A stretch of DNA of 64,000 bases, taken from NCBI GenBank assembly GCA_902775485.1, contig CACYMJ010000001.1:1-64000 (forward strand). Reading direction: 5' to 3'. Below, piece by piece: positions 44,420 through 54,523 of this stretch. This stretch comes from an uncultured Lachnospiraceae bacterium (GTDB lineage Bacteria > Bacillota > Clostridia > Lachnospirales > Lachnospiraceae). The notes under the pieces are model-generated. The model worked only from the letters and a program-made list of their open reading frames with translations. It had not been told where the DNA came from and did no database searches. Positions within the stretch are counted from its first letter, which is position 1, and each line of letters begins with the position of its first letter. Made by a program: the position numbers and the translations under genes.

Positions 44420-45347
44420 TGATGATACCCTTCCTTTTGAGTTCATACATGATCGTTGTTAATACATCATCATCTTTTTCAAGATCCAGCCATATAACAT
44501 CCTTTTCACGCCTGAACCATGTCATCTGCCGTTTTGCAAAATGCCTGCTCTCCCTTTTTATTCTGTATATCGCTTCATCGAGAGTACAGTTTCCGGTAAG
44601 ATGATCGATGATCTCTTTGTAGCCAATACCGTGCATTGATACGTTGTCTTTTGTCAGCCCCATATCCATCAGTTTTCTGACCTCACCGACAAGTCCGTCT
44701 TCTATCATCCGGTCAACACGTTTGTTTATCCTCTCGTATATTTTCTGCCTGTTGTCGGTAAGAACAAAATAACAGAAGTTGTAACTGCTGTCTTTCAAAC
44801 GGCTTTCCAGGTTGTGATCCGAGATCTTCAGACCTGTATATTCATAATATTCCAGTGCCCTGATCATACGTTTATGATCGTTTTGATGAATGCTTTCGGC
44901 AGCTGTGGGATCAACTGCTTTTAACATATCATGTACATATCCGCTGCCCTTTTGTTCTATCAGATCAAGCAGTTTTTTTCGGTACAGTGGCATTTCATCA
45001 CTTTCGGTAAAATCCGTGTCATAGATAACACTCTGAATGTAAAACCCTGTGCCTCCGACCATGATCGGAATCTTTCCCATTGAGGATATTTCGTTTATCG
45101 CTTCTTTTGCCTTGCGCTGAAAGTATACAATATTAAAATCTTCTGTCGGCTCAAGCGTATCTATAAGATAATGAGGAACACCTTTCATCTCATCTTTTGT
45201 TATCTTTGCGGTCCCTATGTCCATATTTTTGTATACCTGCATCGAATCCGCACTTATGACAGCTCCGCCGATCTTTTGGGCAAGCTTTATTGAAAGAGAT
45301 GTTTTTCCGACAGCCGTGGGGCCGGCCAGGATTATAAGATCCTGCAT
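44412..45347 (-). CDS. miaA: tRNA dimethylallyltransferase
   Basis: Adds the isopentenyl group to A37 of tRNAs reading UNN codons. The 311 residues start with the P-loop GPTAVGKTS (9-17), followed by SADSMQVYKNMDIGTAK and FYIQSVIY. It abuts the mutL stop and overlaps the next gene by a few bases, the order mutS-mutL-miaA being common in Firmicutes. Confidence 0.97.
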   Translation of the reverse strand: MQDLIILAGPTAVGKTSLSIKLAQKIGGAVISADSMQVYKNMDIGTAKITKDEMKGVPHYLIDTLEPTEDFNIVYFQRKAKEAINEISSMGKIPIMVGGTGFYIQSVIYDTDFTESDEMPLYRKKLLDLIEQKGSGYVHDMLKAVDPTAAESIHQNDHKRMIRALEYYEYTGLKISDHNLESRLKDSSYNFCYFVLTDNRQKIYERINKRVDRMIEDGLVGEVRKLMDMGLTKDNVSMHGIGYKEIIDHLTGNCTLDEAIYRIKRESRHFAKRQMTWFRREKDVIWLDLEKDDDVLTTIMYELKRKGIING

Positions 45348-47132
45348 TTATACTATCCTCTTGAACAGTTTTTCCAGATCACTTTGGGAAAATGATATAA
45401 CAGTCGGTCTCCCGTGAGGACAGTTATACGGGTTGTCGAGGGTAAACAGCTGTGATATCAACGCATCGGCTTCGGTATATGACATTCGCATGTTGCCCTT
45501 TACAGCGGCTTTGCATGCCATTGTCGCTATCCTGTCCTTTATCTGCGCAGGCTGCTTATTCGGTCTGTTTTCGGCAATATCATCAAGAACGCTTAGAAAA
45601 TAATCATGCGGAGACATTCCAAACAGTTCGACCGGAACCGAGGACAAGGCATATTCCTTTTGACCGAAATGTTCTATTGTAAAACCGATCTCGGCAAATT
45701 CCGATATATATTGTCTGACAACCTCTTCCTCGGAAGGCGACAGAGTAACGATAAACGGGGGGCTTATCATCTGTGAGATAACGCTGTTTTGGACGATCTG
45801 TTTTGAAAACCGCTCATAAAGCACTTTTTCGTGAGCCGCATGCTGGTCGATGATATACATCTTATCTTCATATTCTATTATCCAGTATGTATCAAATACC
45901 TGCCCGATGATACGGTGTTTGCTGTGGTTATCCTCGGAAAGAAATCCTTCCTTAAACAATGTTTCCTGTTCGGGTTTACCTTCGGGATACGAAACAGGCC
46001 GGGAATATGATATTTCGGATTCACGGGTTGGAATACGCGCCGGAGCCGGGGATTTATCGGATGGCTTTATAAGGTTATGCTCAAACGGTTCGGGCATATC
46101 AGGAACAACTCTTTCTTCACTCTCCTGTCTGAGTGCATCGCTGATCAGTTCCTTTTTGGTGATCCCTTCGGTCACGCTCGTTATGGTGACACTGCTTACA
46201 AGCCTCTCCTCCATAAACCTTATCTCGGTCTTTGCGGGATGGACGTTAACATCAAGCAGTTCCGTAGGAATATCGTAATAGAGTATAACGAACGGGAACT
46301 TATGGAGCATTAAGTACGGTTTATAAGCTTCTTCGACTGCCTGCGAGAGTATTTTGCTTTTAACACATCTCCCGTTAACAAAGAACAGTTCATGATTCCG
46401 GTTCTGACGTGCTGTTTCAGGCTTTCCAACAAAGCCGGTAATACTGCAGTTTTCGGAAACATATTCGATATCTGTCATAGCCGTCACACTTTGACGGCCG
46501 AAAACACTGTAAATACATGCTTTGATATCACCGCTTCCGTCACTTGCAAGCCTGACTCTTCCGTCGGATGTGAATTTGAATGAAATATCGGGATGTGAAA
46601 GTATCAGTTTTTCAACAAGTTCAGTAATATAGTTGCCTTCCGTCGCGCTGCTTTTTAAAAATTTACGTCTGGCGGGAGTATTGTAGAACAGATCCTTTAC
46701 TATGATCGTAGTACCTTCCGGAACCCCGGCTTCATCGAACGACAATTCACGGCCGCCGCTTATACGATACCTGTATCCTAAGATGGAATCTTTTGTTTTG
46801 GTCATCACTTCAACCTTGGAAACAGATGCGACCGATGAAAGTGCCTCACCGCGAAAACCAAGAGAAGATATTCCGGCAAGATCCTCGGCAGAGTGTATCT
46901 TACTTGTTGCATGACGCAAAAACGCAAGCGGGATATCCTCACGGTTTATACCGGTGCCGTTATCGGTCACTCTTATGCTGTCAATCCCGCCGCCTTTGAT
47001 CTCAATGCTTACGGATGTACTTCCCGCATCAATGGCATTCTCCGTAAGTTCCTTCACTACGCTGACGGGCCTTTCTACGACCTCGCCGGCAGCTATCTTG
47101 TTTATGGTCTGATCATCAAGTATATTTATCAT
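45348..47132 (-). CDS. mutL: DNA mismatch repair protein MutL
   Basis: Couples MutS to strand incision and excision. From the ATG at 47132, which gives the standard MINILDDQTINKIAAGEVVE start, it has 594 residues (two in-frame ATGs lie upstream to 47150). The GHKL ATPase motifs are ELTENAIDAGS, VTDNGTGI and GFRGEALSS. The C-terminal domain has the endonuclease metal motif DQHAAHEKVLYE, so this MutL nicks DNA itself, as in bacteria without MutH. Confidence 0.96.
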   Translation of the reverse strand: MINILDDQTINKIAAGEVVERPVSVVKELTENAIDAGSTSVSIEIKGGGIDSIRVTDNGTGINREDIPLAFLRHATSKIHSAEDLAGISSLGFRGEALSSVASVSKVEVMTKTKDSILGYRYRISGGRELSFDEAGVPEGTTIIVKDLFYNTPARRKFLKSSATEGNYITELVEKLILSHPDISFKFTSDGRVRLASDGSGDIKACIYSVFGRQSVTAMTDIEYVSENCSITGFVGKPETARQNRNHELFFVNGRCVKSKILSQAVEEAYKPYLMLHKFPFVILYYDIPTELLDVNVHPAKTEIRFMEERLVSSVTITSVTEGITKKELISDALRQESEERVVPDMPEPFEHNLIKPSDKSPAPARIPTRESEISYSRPVSYPEGKPEQETLFKEGFLSEDNHSKHRIIGQVFDTYWIIEYEDKMYIIDQHAAHEKVLYERFSKQIVQNSVISQMISPPFIVTLSPSEEEVVRQYISEFAEIGFTIEHFGQKEYALSSVPVELFGMSPHDYFLSVLDDIAENRPNKQPAQIKDRIATMACKAAVKGNMRMSYTEADALISQLFTLDNPYNCPHGRPTVISFSQSDLEKLFKRIV

Positions 47133-47143
47133 CTGCATTGTAT

Positions 47144-49789
47144 TTACCATCTGTTTTTGAGTTTGCTCTGCAGCATGCTTAGGGCATTTAATGCTTCCAT
47201 CGGAGTCAGATTATTGCAGTCAAGTTCCCTGATCTCGCGAATGATCTCGTCATCTGTTACGGTATCGAACAGGGACATCTGTCCCCTGTCAACATCATCA
47301 CTCTTTTTAAGTATCGTCTTTGACGGTTTTTCTGATGCGATATATCTGATACTGGCCGATATATCGTTATCGGATAATTGAGCCACAAGTTCATTGGCTC
47401 TTGATATCACAACGTCCGGAAGTCCGGCAAGTTTTGCCACGGCTATACCGTAGCTTTTATCCGCCCCGCCTTTAACGATCTTTCTGAGAAATACGATACT
47501 GTCGTTTTTCTCTTTGACGGCTATACAGTAATTGTTTACTCCGGCGATCTTACCCTCAAGTTCGGTAAGTTCATGATAATGTGTCGCAAAGAGAGTTTTT
47601 GCTCCCAAAAGCTTTGTATTGCTTATATATTCTATGACTGCCCAGGCTATGGAAAGACCGTCAAACGTAGATGTTCCGCGGCCTATCTCGTCAAGTATCA
47701 GAAGACTTTTGGGCGTTGCGTTTCTGAGTATATTGGCAACTTCCGTCATCTCAACCATAAATGTGGACCTGCCGCTTGCGAGATCATCGCTTGCACCTAC
47801 CCTTGTAAAGATACGGTCTACAACACCTATGTTTGCTGATCTTGCAGGCACAAATGACCCTATCTGAGCCATCAGCACAATAAGTGCCACCTGCCTCATA
47901 TAGGTTGATTTTCCGGCCATATTTGGTCCTGTAATGACCCCGATGCGATTGGCCGAATTATCAAGATATGTATCGTTTGATATGAATATCTCATCTTTTG
48001 TCAGCATCTCTACTACCGGATGACGCCCCTCTGAAATATCGATTATCCCTTTTTCGTTGATCACCGGTCTGACATAATTGTTTGCAACGGCGACATATGC
48101 AAGAGATGAATATGCGTCAACTTCGGCTACAAGTCTTGCGGCCGCAAGTATCCTGTCAACGGAAAGTGACAGCATGTTCCGAAGTTCAATAAACATATCA
48201 TATTCAAGCGAGAAAAGCTTATCCTCAGCATTTAAAATGGTATCTTCCAGATCCTTCAGTTTAGCCGTAGTGTATCTCTCGGCATTGGAAAGTGTCTGTT
48301 TTCTGATAAAATCTTCCGGGACCAGTTCGAGAAAAGAATTTGTAACTTCAAAATAGTACCCGAAAACCCTGTTATATTTTATACGAAGGTTTTTGATACC
48401 TGTCCGTTCGCGGTCCTGTGCTTCAAGTTCGGCAAGCCATTTCTTGCCCTCAGTTTTGGCGTTTCGCAGACTGTCTATTTTTTCGGAAAAACCTGCCTTT
48501 ATGATGCCGCCGTCTTTTATGGTCACAGGAGCATCTTCGCTTATACGTGAATCTATGAGTTCATAAAGATCCTCAAGAGTATCAAGCTGCTCCGCTATAT
48601 TTCGTATGACGCCAATCTTCGAATCGGAAAGAAGATTCCTGATATAAGGGAGCATCTTTATCGAAGATGCAAATGCAAGAAGGTCGCGGGGATTTGCGGA
48701 ATGGTAATTGATCTTTCCCATTAGACGTTCGAGATCATAAACAGGTGCCAGATATTCGCGCAGCTCTTCGCGAAGTATAAGATCATCCTTAAAAGCCTGT
48801 ACCGCATCCAGTCTGGCATTTATCTTTTTTTTATCGGTAAGCGGCTGTTCAAGAAATGATCTGATCATTCTTGCGCCCATAGCGGTCTTTGTCTTATCAA
48901 GGACATACAAAAGAGATCCTTTTTTCGTTTTCTCCAGCATCGTTTCCGTAAGTTCAAGGTTTCGCCGGGTCGCACAGTCAAGTATCATATAATCCGTAAC
49001 TGAATAAACCTTAAGATTTCTTATCTGATCGATGCTGCTTTTTTGGGATTCACAGAGATATTCGATAAGGGCACCGGATGAAACGGTTGCCACGTTAAGA
49101 TCTGCCAGGCCGAGACCTGTTATATCGTTCACGCCGAATTGCCGGCATATTGCATCGACTGCGCCGGCGTCATCAAAAAATCGCGGTTCCAGTGGAAAAA
49201 CCACAGCCTGTGTTCGAAGTTTAAGATCATCAAAATCAAATCCCGATACTGTAAATGCTTCATTACAGATTATCTCGGATGGCATATATTTGTATATCTC
49301 ATCCGTCAGCTTGCGAAAACCTTCGACTTCTGTTGTAAGAAACACTCCCGTAGTAATGTCAGATACTGCGATCCCGTAATTATCACCCGCATAATATATG
49401 CACATGATATAGTTGTTGTTATCCTCATTGAGCGACTCCATGTCTATATTGGTACCGGGAGTCGCGATACGGGTCACTTCACGCCGGACAAGTCCCTTTG
49501 CTTCCTTCGGATCCTCAACCTGTTCACATATGGCAACTTTATAACCTTTACTTACAAGCTTGTTGATATAAATCTGCGCGGAATGGAAAGGAACACCGCA
49601 CATCGGAGCCCGCTCTTCCAGACCGCAGTTTTTTCCTGTCAGAGTCAGTTCAAGTTCACGGGAAGCCGTCAGCGCATCATCAAAAAACATCTCGTAAAAA
49701 TCGCCGAGACGATAAAAAAGTATACAATCCCTGTATGCTTCCTTTGTTTCCATATATTTCTTCATCATAGGGGACATTTTATCGTCCAT
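47144..49789 (-). CDS. mutS: DNA mismatch repair protein MutS
   Basis: Mismatch-recognition ATPase, 881 residues from the ATG at 49789 (AGAGGTG site five bases upstream). The mismatch-reading motif is FYEMFFDDA near residue 33. The ATPase has Walker A GPNMAGKST near 620, LLILDEIGRGTSTFDG (Walker B and signature) and THYHEL. The tail PMEALNALSMLQSKL is the usual C-terminal helix. It overlaps mutL. Confidence 0.97.
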   Translation of the reverse strand: MDDKMSPMMKKYMETKEAYRDCILFYRLGDFYEMFFDDALTASRELELTLTGKNCGLEERAPMCGVPFHSAQIYINKLVSKGYKVAICEQVEDPKEAKGLVRREVTRIATPGTNIDMESLNEDNNNYIMCIYYAGDNYGIAVSDITTGVFLTTEVEGFRKLTDEIYKYMPSEIICNEAFTVSGFDFDDLKLRTQAVVFPLEPRFFDDAGAVDAICRQFGVNDITGLGLADLNVATVSSGALIEYLCESQKSSIDQIRNLKVYSVTDYMILDCATRRNLELTETMLEKTKKGSLLYVLDKTKTAMGARMIRSFLEQPLTDKKKINARLDAVQAFKDDLILREELREYLAPVYDLERLMGKINYHSANPRDLLAFASSIKMLPYIRNLLSDSKIGVIRNIAEQLDTLEDLYELIDSRISEDAPVTIKDGGIIKAGFSEKIDSLRNAKTEGKKWLAELEAQDRERTGIKNLRIKYNRVFGYYFEVTNSFLELVPEDFIRKQTLSNAERYTTAKLKDLEDTILNAEDKLFSLEYDMFIELRNMLSLSVDRILAAARLVAEVDAYSSLAYVAVANNYVRPVINEKGIIDISEGRHPVVEMLTKDEIFISNDTYLDNSANRIGVITGPNMAGKSTYMRQVALIVLMAQIGSFVPARSANIGVVDRIFTRVGASDDLASGRSTFMVEMTEVANILRNATPKSLLILDEIGRGTSTFDGLSIAWAVIEYISNTKLLGAKTLFATHYHELTELEGKIAGVNNYCIAVKEKNDSIVFLRKIVKGGADKSYGIAVAKLAGLPDVVISRANELVAQLSDNDISASIRYIASEKPSKTILKKSDDVDRGQMSLFDTVTDDEIIREIRELDCNNLTPMEALNALSMLQSKLKNRW

Positions 49790-49791
49790 TA

Positions 49792-50964
49792 TCACACCTC
49801 TTGATGGTAATTATCACAAAAGATCTCCGAAAGACACCGTCCGCTTCTTTTTCGAACCAGCTCACACAGTCCCGTCCCGGTAAAATCAACAAATCTGCAG
49901 TTTATCCTGTCGGTTTTTATAAGACTGCACAGGACAGATCTTAGTTCATCATAATCGTTGTCGCTTTTCATATTGATAAAATCTATAACGATGATGCCGG
50001 AAAGATTTCTAAGGACCATCTGTCTTACGGTTTCGGCAGCAGCTTCAATATTTATTTTTCTGAAATTATCGCGGCCTGTCCCTTTTGGCTTTATCGACGC
50101 GGAATTAACGTCAACTGCAGTGAGGGCTTCGGTTTTATCTATAGTTATATAAGCTCCGCTCTTTAAATATACTTTCCGTGAAAGTGTCTCGGATATTTTA
50201 GCATTAAAACCGTAAAGATTACACAGCGGAAGCAAAGGATCATCATAAAATCTCAGTCTGACTCGGTCAGTCATATTGACCGGACCGGATATATCCTCAT
50301 ATGTATTTTCCAAAGCCTTTGCTATCGTCTCATCATCGGTAACTATCTCACCGATCCCGATATTACACAGATACATGATATCTTTAACAAATTCCGGCAA
50401 TGGATTGTACAAAACCGAATATACCGGTATATGGGAACTTTTTTCCTTTATCTTTTTCAGAAGATCATGAATCTTTATGATCTCTTCCTTGGCATATGCA
50501 ATACCGTCATCTTCAATAAATGCCTGTGTTCGTATAATAATTCCAATATTAAGAGAACGTGCCAGCGGCAAAATTGCATTAATGAATTCTTCTTTTTGAG
50601 CCTCAGGTATCTTTGCGGAGCATTTTACAAAAACATCATCATCAAAAACAACGGCATATTTCCCGTTGATCGACAATTTGTCCGTAAAACACGCTCTTTT
50701 GCTGCCGACAGGCTCTTTTTTGTACATCAGCGGAATTATCGTTTCGCATTTTATGTTCCTGTTGATGAACCCGCTCTCTTTTTCGGAGTATCTGACAAAT
50801 GATGCATCAATACCCGTTGACTTTTCTATCCGGCAATTTATTATCTTTCCGATCTCACCTTGCGAAAGATCGTTATATGCATAAATATGCATTGCCTTAT
50901 TGTCATGTATATGCATCAGGACATATCTGCCGTTATAAAGGGTAAAAACCGCCTTATCATTCAT
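49792..50964 (-). CDS. ribonuclease E/G
   Basis: Endoribonuclease of the RNase G/E family, 390 residues from the ATG at 50964 (an in-frame TTG is at 50973). It has an N-terminal S1-like RNA-binding region (about 25-70) and the DNase I-like catalytic domain. The catalytic aspartates fall in TAVDVNSA and VIDFINMKSDNDYDEL. The zinc-link and small domain are shortened, with only one late cysteine, compared with roughly 490 residues in E. coli RNase G. It abuts mutS and overlaps the TIGR03936 gene. Confidence 0.88.
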   Translation of the reverse strand: MNDKAVFTLYNGRYVLMHIHDNKAMHIYAYNDLSQGEIGKIINCRIEKSTGIDASFVRYSEKESGFINRNIKCETIIPLMYKKEPVGSKRACFTDKLSINGKYAVVFDDDVFVKCSAKIPEAQKEEFINAILPLARSLNIGIIIRTQAFIEDDGIAYAKEEIIKIHDLLKKIKEKSSHIPVYSVLYNPLPEFVKDIMYLCNIGIGEIVTDDETIAKALENTYEDISGPVNMTDRVRLRFYDDPLLPLCNLYGFNAKISETLSRKVYLKSGAYITIDKTEALTAVDVNSASIKPKGTGRDNFRKINIEAAAETVRQMVLRNLSGIIVIDFINMKSDNDYDELRSVLCSLIKTDRINCRFVDFTGTGLCELVRKRSGRCLSEIFCDNYHQEV

Positions 50965-51656
50965 TGTATCCAAGTTCCTATCTCATCGAGCGAGATTATC
51001 CTGCCGTCCGATATCGTATACTGATCTATCCTTTTGATCTCAAGATCGTTTTTTTTAAATGTCATGTTGGCAAATGAAGCCAGGGCTTTCATGACAAGTT
51101 CGGGCTTTATATTGTCAGTGCTTCCCGAGCTTATCAGCATATTGATGATATTATCTTTATTATCAAAGGCTAATTCGGCGATCAGAGGCCTGATATTTAT
51201 CTCGGTTTCGTTTTTCTTTGTCTTTTTAACAACCGTAACATTTTCGGCTTCGGTCAGTTTTCGGATGCAATCGGGAATTATATCGCATACATCCGGATCT
51301 TTTGTTTTTACCGTATATCTGGCATATTTAACCGCCGCCATAGCATTTTCGCTGCTTGCATCAAGTTCCTTAAATGACATTATTTCTATTTCCGGAACTG
51401 TCTGTGCTCTGAGCGACCTTAATGCTTCTTCGCTGCTTACCGGCTCGGTAAGTTCGACATCGGCGTATTCCCCTGTACTTTCCATCCCCAGCGGCAGAGG
51501 ATTTGAAAAGGACAGTATCTGATGAGGCGAAAACCCTTCCGAGTATCGCACAGGTATATCACATCGCCTGAACAGTTTCTGGAAATATCTCATGATATCA
51601 AGATGACTGATATATACAAGGGCGCCTGTTTTGGAAAATCTTATCCTAACTTTCAT
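50961..51656 (-). CDS. TIGR03936/DUF2344 protein, radical SAM partner
   Basis: A 231-residue protein of the DUF2344 family, almost always found beside or fused to the TIGR03960 radical SAM protein. The ATG at 51656 gives the typical start MKVRIRFSKTGALVYISHLD, followed by FRRCDIPVRYSEGFSPHQ and the PLPLGMESTGEYADVEL motif. An earlier ATG at 51686 lies in the radical SAM gene. The pair is presumed to act in RNA modification or processing, given the linked RNase; this is not proven. Confidence 0.9.
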   Translation of the reverse strand: MKVRIRFSKTGALVYISHLDIMRYFQKLFRRCDIPVRYSEGFSPHQILSFSNPLPLGMESTGEYADVELTEPVSSEEALRSLRAQTVPEIEIMSFKELDASSENAMAAVKYARYTVKTKDPDVCDIIPDCIRKLTEAENVTVVKKTKKNETEINIRPLIAELAFDNKDNIINMLISSGSTDNIKPELVMKALASFANMTFKKNDLEIKRIDQYTISDGRIISLDEIGTWIQ

Positions 51657-53505
51657 AACAAACTCCCCCGTGATACTTTGCCGCACCGCATCCGCTGCAT
51701 TTTTCCCTGCAATTGGGAGTTACGATGCCCTGCTTCGCGTTCTCGTTCTCTCTTATCAGGAATTTCTTTGTTACGCCTATATCGATAAAATCCCATGGAA
51801 GGATCTCATCATATGATCTTTCGCGGTTATAATAGAATGCCGGATCAACTTGACATTCTTCGAATGCTTCCTTCCAGGGCTCAAATGAAAAAGTCTCAGT
51901 CCATGCATCGAACATACATCCTTTTTCATATGCACGAACAAGTACTTTGGCCAGTCTCCTGTCTCCGCGTGCAAATATGCCTTCAAGGACAGAAACATCG
52001 GCAGCATGCCAGTTGTATCGTATACTTTTATAATTAAGTTGACGTCTCATCGCCTCATTGACAACATGGGCTTTATATCTGAATTCATCCATTGTGTTCA
52101 TTTTGGCCCATTGAAACGGCGTAAACGGTTTTGGGACAAAAAAGGATGTGGATGAGACAATGGAAACTTTTGTCCGGCGTTCCTGTTTAGGTATGGTGTC
52201 GTAGTATAACATGGCGATATCATTCGACAGTTCGGCGATCTTTATCATGTCATCTTCGGTCTCGTAAGGAAGACCCAGCATAAAATAAAGTTTTACCCTT
52301 GTCCAGCCCCCCAGAAAGGCCTGCCGGCATCCGTTTAATATATCATCTTTTGTGAGTCCTTTGTTTATGACGTTTCTCATCCGCTGGCTTCCGGCCTCCG
52401 GCGCAAATGTCATTACACTTTTTTTGATGTCCTGAACTTTGCTCATAACATCGAGTGAAAAAGCATCAACACGAAGTGACGGAAGTGATATGTTGATATG
52501 CTTTCCGGCGAATTCGTCTATCAGATAATTACATATATCCTCAAGTGCCGGATAATCCGATGAACTCAGTGAAGAAAGCGATATCTCTTCATGCCCCGTG
52601 TTTGCGAGCATTTCCCTGGCATATCCTTCCAGTTTTTTCTCATCTCTTGCACGGATCGGCTTATATACCGATCCTGCCTGACAAAAGCGGCATCCGCGTA
52701 TACATCCCCGCTGTATCTCCAGAACAACGCGGTCCTGGGTGGCTTTGATATATGGGACCACTGGTTTTAACGGATAATAGGTATCCGACAGGTCGCTTAC
52801 GATCTCCTTTTCTATCTTTAAAGGCATATCATCATATATAGCCTTGAATTCTTTTATTGTACCGTCATCATTGTACGAAGTCTCATACATCGAAGGGGCA
52901 TAGATCCCGGGGATCTTTCCGGCTTTCCGGATAAAATCGGATCTGTCATATCCGTTTTTGCGGCAGCTTTTATACAGATCCAGAAGTAACCTGTAACTCG
53001 TCTCTCCTTCTCCGATATATACAAGATCAAAAAACGGGGATACAGGCTCCGGGTTATATGCACACGGACCGCCGCAGATCACGATCGGATCAGCGTCCGT
53101 CCTGTCCTTTGAATAGAATGGTATTTTTGAAAGATCGAGTATCTGCAGGATATTTGTGTAACACATCTCATATTGAAGAGTTATGCCGAGAAAATCAAAA
53201 TCCCTGATATTATCCTGAGACTCGATCGCAAATAAAGGTATATCCTTATCTTTCATTATTGCGTGAAGATCAGTCCATACCGAATAAACACGTTCACACC
53301 ATACGTCATCGAATGAGTTGAGCATATCATAAAGGATCTGTATGCCAAGATGTGACATACCGATCTCATAAAGGTCGGGAAAACACATGGCAAATCGTAT
53401 AAGTCCGTCGGGATCCTTATATACCGCATTGACCTCGTGACCTATATAACGCGCCGGCTTTTCGACCGATAACAGTATTTCTTTTGACAGAGCAAGATCG
53501 TTCAT
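51646..53505 (-). CDS. TIGR03960 B12-binding domain radical SAM protein
   Basis: A 619-residue radical SAM protein. An N-terminal B12-binding-like domain (about 20-190, containing MCFPDLYEIGMSHLGIQIL) is followed by the radical SAM core with its [4Fe-4S] motif CxxxCxxC in QRGCIRGCRFCQAG. A cysteine-rich tail (NCREKCSGCGAAKYHGGVC) may hold another metal or cluster. It overlaps its partner gene by 11 bp. The reaction is unknown. Confidence 0.9.
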   Translation of the reverse strand: MNDLALSKEILLSVEKPARYIGHEVNAVYKDPDGLIRFAMCFPDLYEIGMSHLGIQILYDMLNSFDDVWCERVYSVWTDLHAIMKDKDIPLFAIESQDNIRDFDFLGITLQYEMCYTNILQILDLSKIPFYSKDRTDADPIVICGGPCAYNPEPVSPFFDLVYIGEGETSYRLLLDLYKSCRKNGYDRSDFIRKAGKIPGIYAPSMYETSYNDDGTIKEFKAIYDDMPLKIEKEIVSDLSDTYYPLKPVVPYIKATQDRVVLEIQRGCIRGCRFCQAGSVYKPIRARDEKKLEGYAREMLANTGHEEISLSSLSSSDYPALEDICNYLIDEFAGKHINISLPSLRVDAFSLDVMSKVQDIKKSVMTFAPEAGSQRMRNVINKGLTKDDILNGCRQAFLGGWTRVKLYFMLGLPYETEDDMIKIAELSNDIAMLYYDTIPKQERRTKVSIVSSTSFFVPKPFTPFQWAKMNTMDEFRYKAHVVNEAMRRQLNYKSIRYNWHAADVSVLEGIFARGDRRLAKVLVRAYEKGCMFDAWTETFSFEPWKEAFEECQVDPAFYYNRERSYDEILPWDFIDIGVTKKFLIRENENAKQGIVTPNCREKCSGCGAAKYHGGVCYES

Positions 53506-53552
53506 ATTATCCGAAAACAGTCCATAAAATATCAGTTTTTATAATAACATAA

Positions 53553-53580
53553 GAAAAGACGTATTTACATACGTCTTTTC
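53553..53580 (-). terminator. hairpin terminator of the secreted repeat protein gene
   Basis: GAAAAGACGTAT (53553-53564) and ATACGTCTTTTC (53569-53580) form a perfect 12-bp stem with a 4-base loop. The minus strand continues TTATGTTATTATAAAAAC. It lies 22 bp past the stop at 53603. Confidence 0.8.
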
Positions 53581-53602
53581 CTTGCATATAGGATAACCAA
53601 CT

Positions 53603-54415
53603 TTATTTGTTTTTATAAGTAGCATGAAGACAAAGATCTTTGGTAAGGCCGCCGCCCTCATAAACCCATCCGTCAGACGTTACGTAATGATCAAACTTCA
53701 CTCCCTTGTCTCCGTGATCATGAGGATCGATCCATGCACCGTCTCCGTCATGTATGGTTCTCTCTCCGAGATCCTCACCGCAGAAATCACATACAAAATG
53801 AATCTTGTGTGTTCTGAAATACCAGGCCTTAATAGCTCTGTCTTCGGTGATGTTTGTCCAGTCACCTTCCCAACCCATGAACTCATATCCGGCTATACAC
53901 GGATCATCGGGTGTCGGAAGAGAACTTCCGTAAGGTACGATATCGGTCTTCCACAGTTCACCGTTATGTCCGTTGTACCAGTAAACGGCACAGGTTTTTC
54001 CGGGAACACCCTTTTGCATATTGATAGTACTCCACCAGGGCTCGAACGGAGCAGATTTGTTTCCGTTTATCTTTCTTCCGCTCCTGTATCCGCCTGTATA
54101 GGTTTCAAAATAACAATAAGGCTGAGGCGGAGCTTCCTTGCTGTATGCACCGAGTATAACGCGGTCCTCGGTTACGTTTAATGCGTTTCCGACCCATGAT
54201 ACAAAATTATAACCGGGTACATAAGTATCGGTGGGAACCGGCGCATTCTGTCCATGAGCTACGGGTACGGTCACAGTCTTGAGTCCGTAAATATATGTAA
54301 CATTATGCGTACCGCCCTTTCTGGATCTCGCGGCTACATCAACACCGCCAAGAACTGTTGCAGATAATGCAACAGACAGCAGACATACGACCGCCTTTTT
54401 CATTAATCCCTTCAT
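53603..54415 (-). CDS. secreted protein with InlB B-type repeats
   Basis: A 270-residue exported protein. The ATG at 54415 (AAAGGGG site) gives a signal peptide of about 28 residues (KKAVVCLLSVALSATVLGG, cleavage near VAARS). Two repeats resemble the InlB B-repeat (Listeria-Bacteroides) beta-grasp domain: about 38-90 (GYNFVSWVGNALNVTEDRVI) and about 125-180 (GYEFMGWEGDWTNITEDRAI). A third, diverged unit (about 185-268) begins with a CxxC (FVCDFCGEDLG). There is no LPXTG, membrane or choline-binding anchor. It stands alone with its own promoter and terminator. The binding partner is unknown. Confidence 0.8.
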   Translation of the reverse strand: MKGLMKKAVVCLLSVALSATVLGGVDVAARSRKGGTHNVTYIYGLKTVTVPVAHGQNAPVPTDTYVPGYNFVSWVGNALNVTEDRVILGAYSKEAPPQPYCYFETYTGGYRSGRKINGNKSAPFEPWWSTINMQKGVPGKTCAVYWYNGHNGELWKTDIVPYGSSLPTPDDPCIAGYEFMGWEGDWTNITEDRAIKAWYFRTHKIHFVCDFCGEDLGERTIHDGDGAWIDPHDHGDKGVKFDHYVTSDGWVYEGGGLTKDLCLHATYKNK

Positions 54416-54478
54416 CTTTTTCCCCTTTCGTGTTTCATTTAATGATCGTTTCATTATCAAATGTTACAGTCTTATTTG

Positions 54479-54507
54479 ATTATATAAGTTTACATAAAAA
54501 TTATCAA
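54479..54507 (-). promoter_or_regulatory. promoter of the secreted repeat protein gene
   Basis: On the minus strand TTGATA (54502-54507) and a perfect TATAAT (54479-54484) are separated by 17 bp. The site lies just beyond the hisIE stop and gives a 5' leader of about 55 bases. Confidence 0.82.
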
Positions 54508-54523
54508 GATGTTTTTTTAACTT

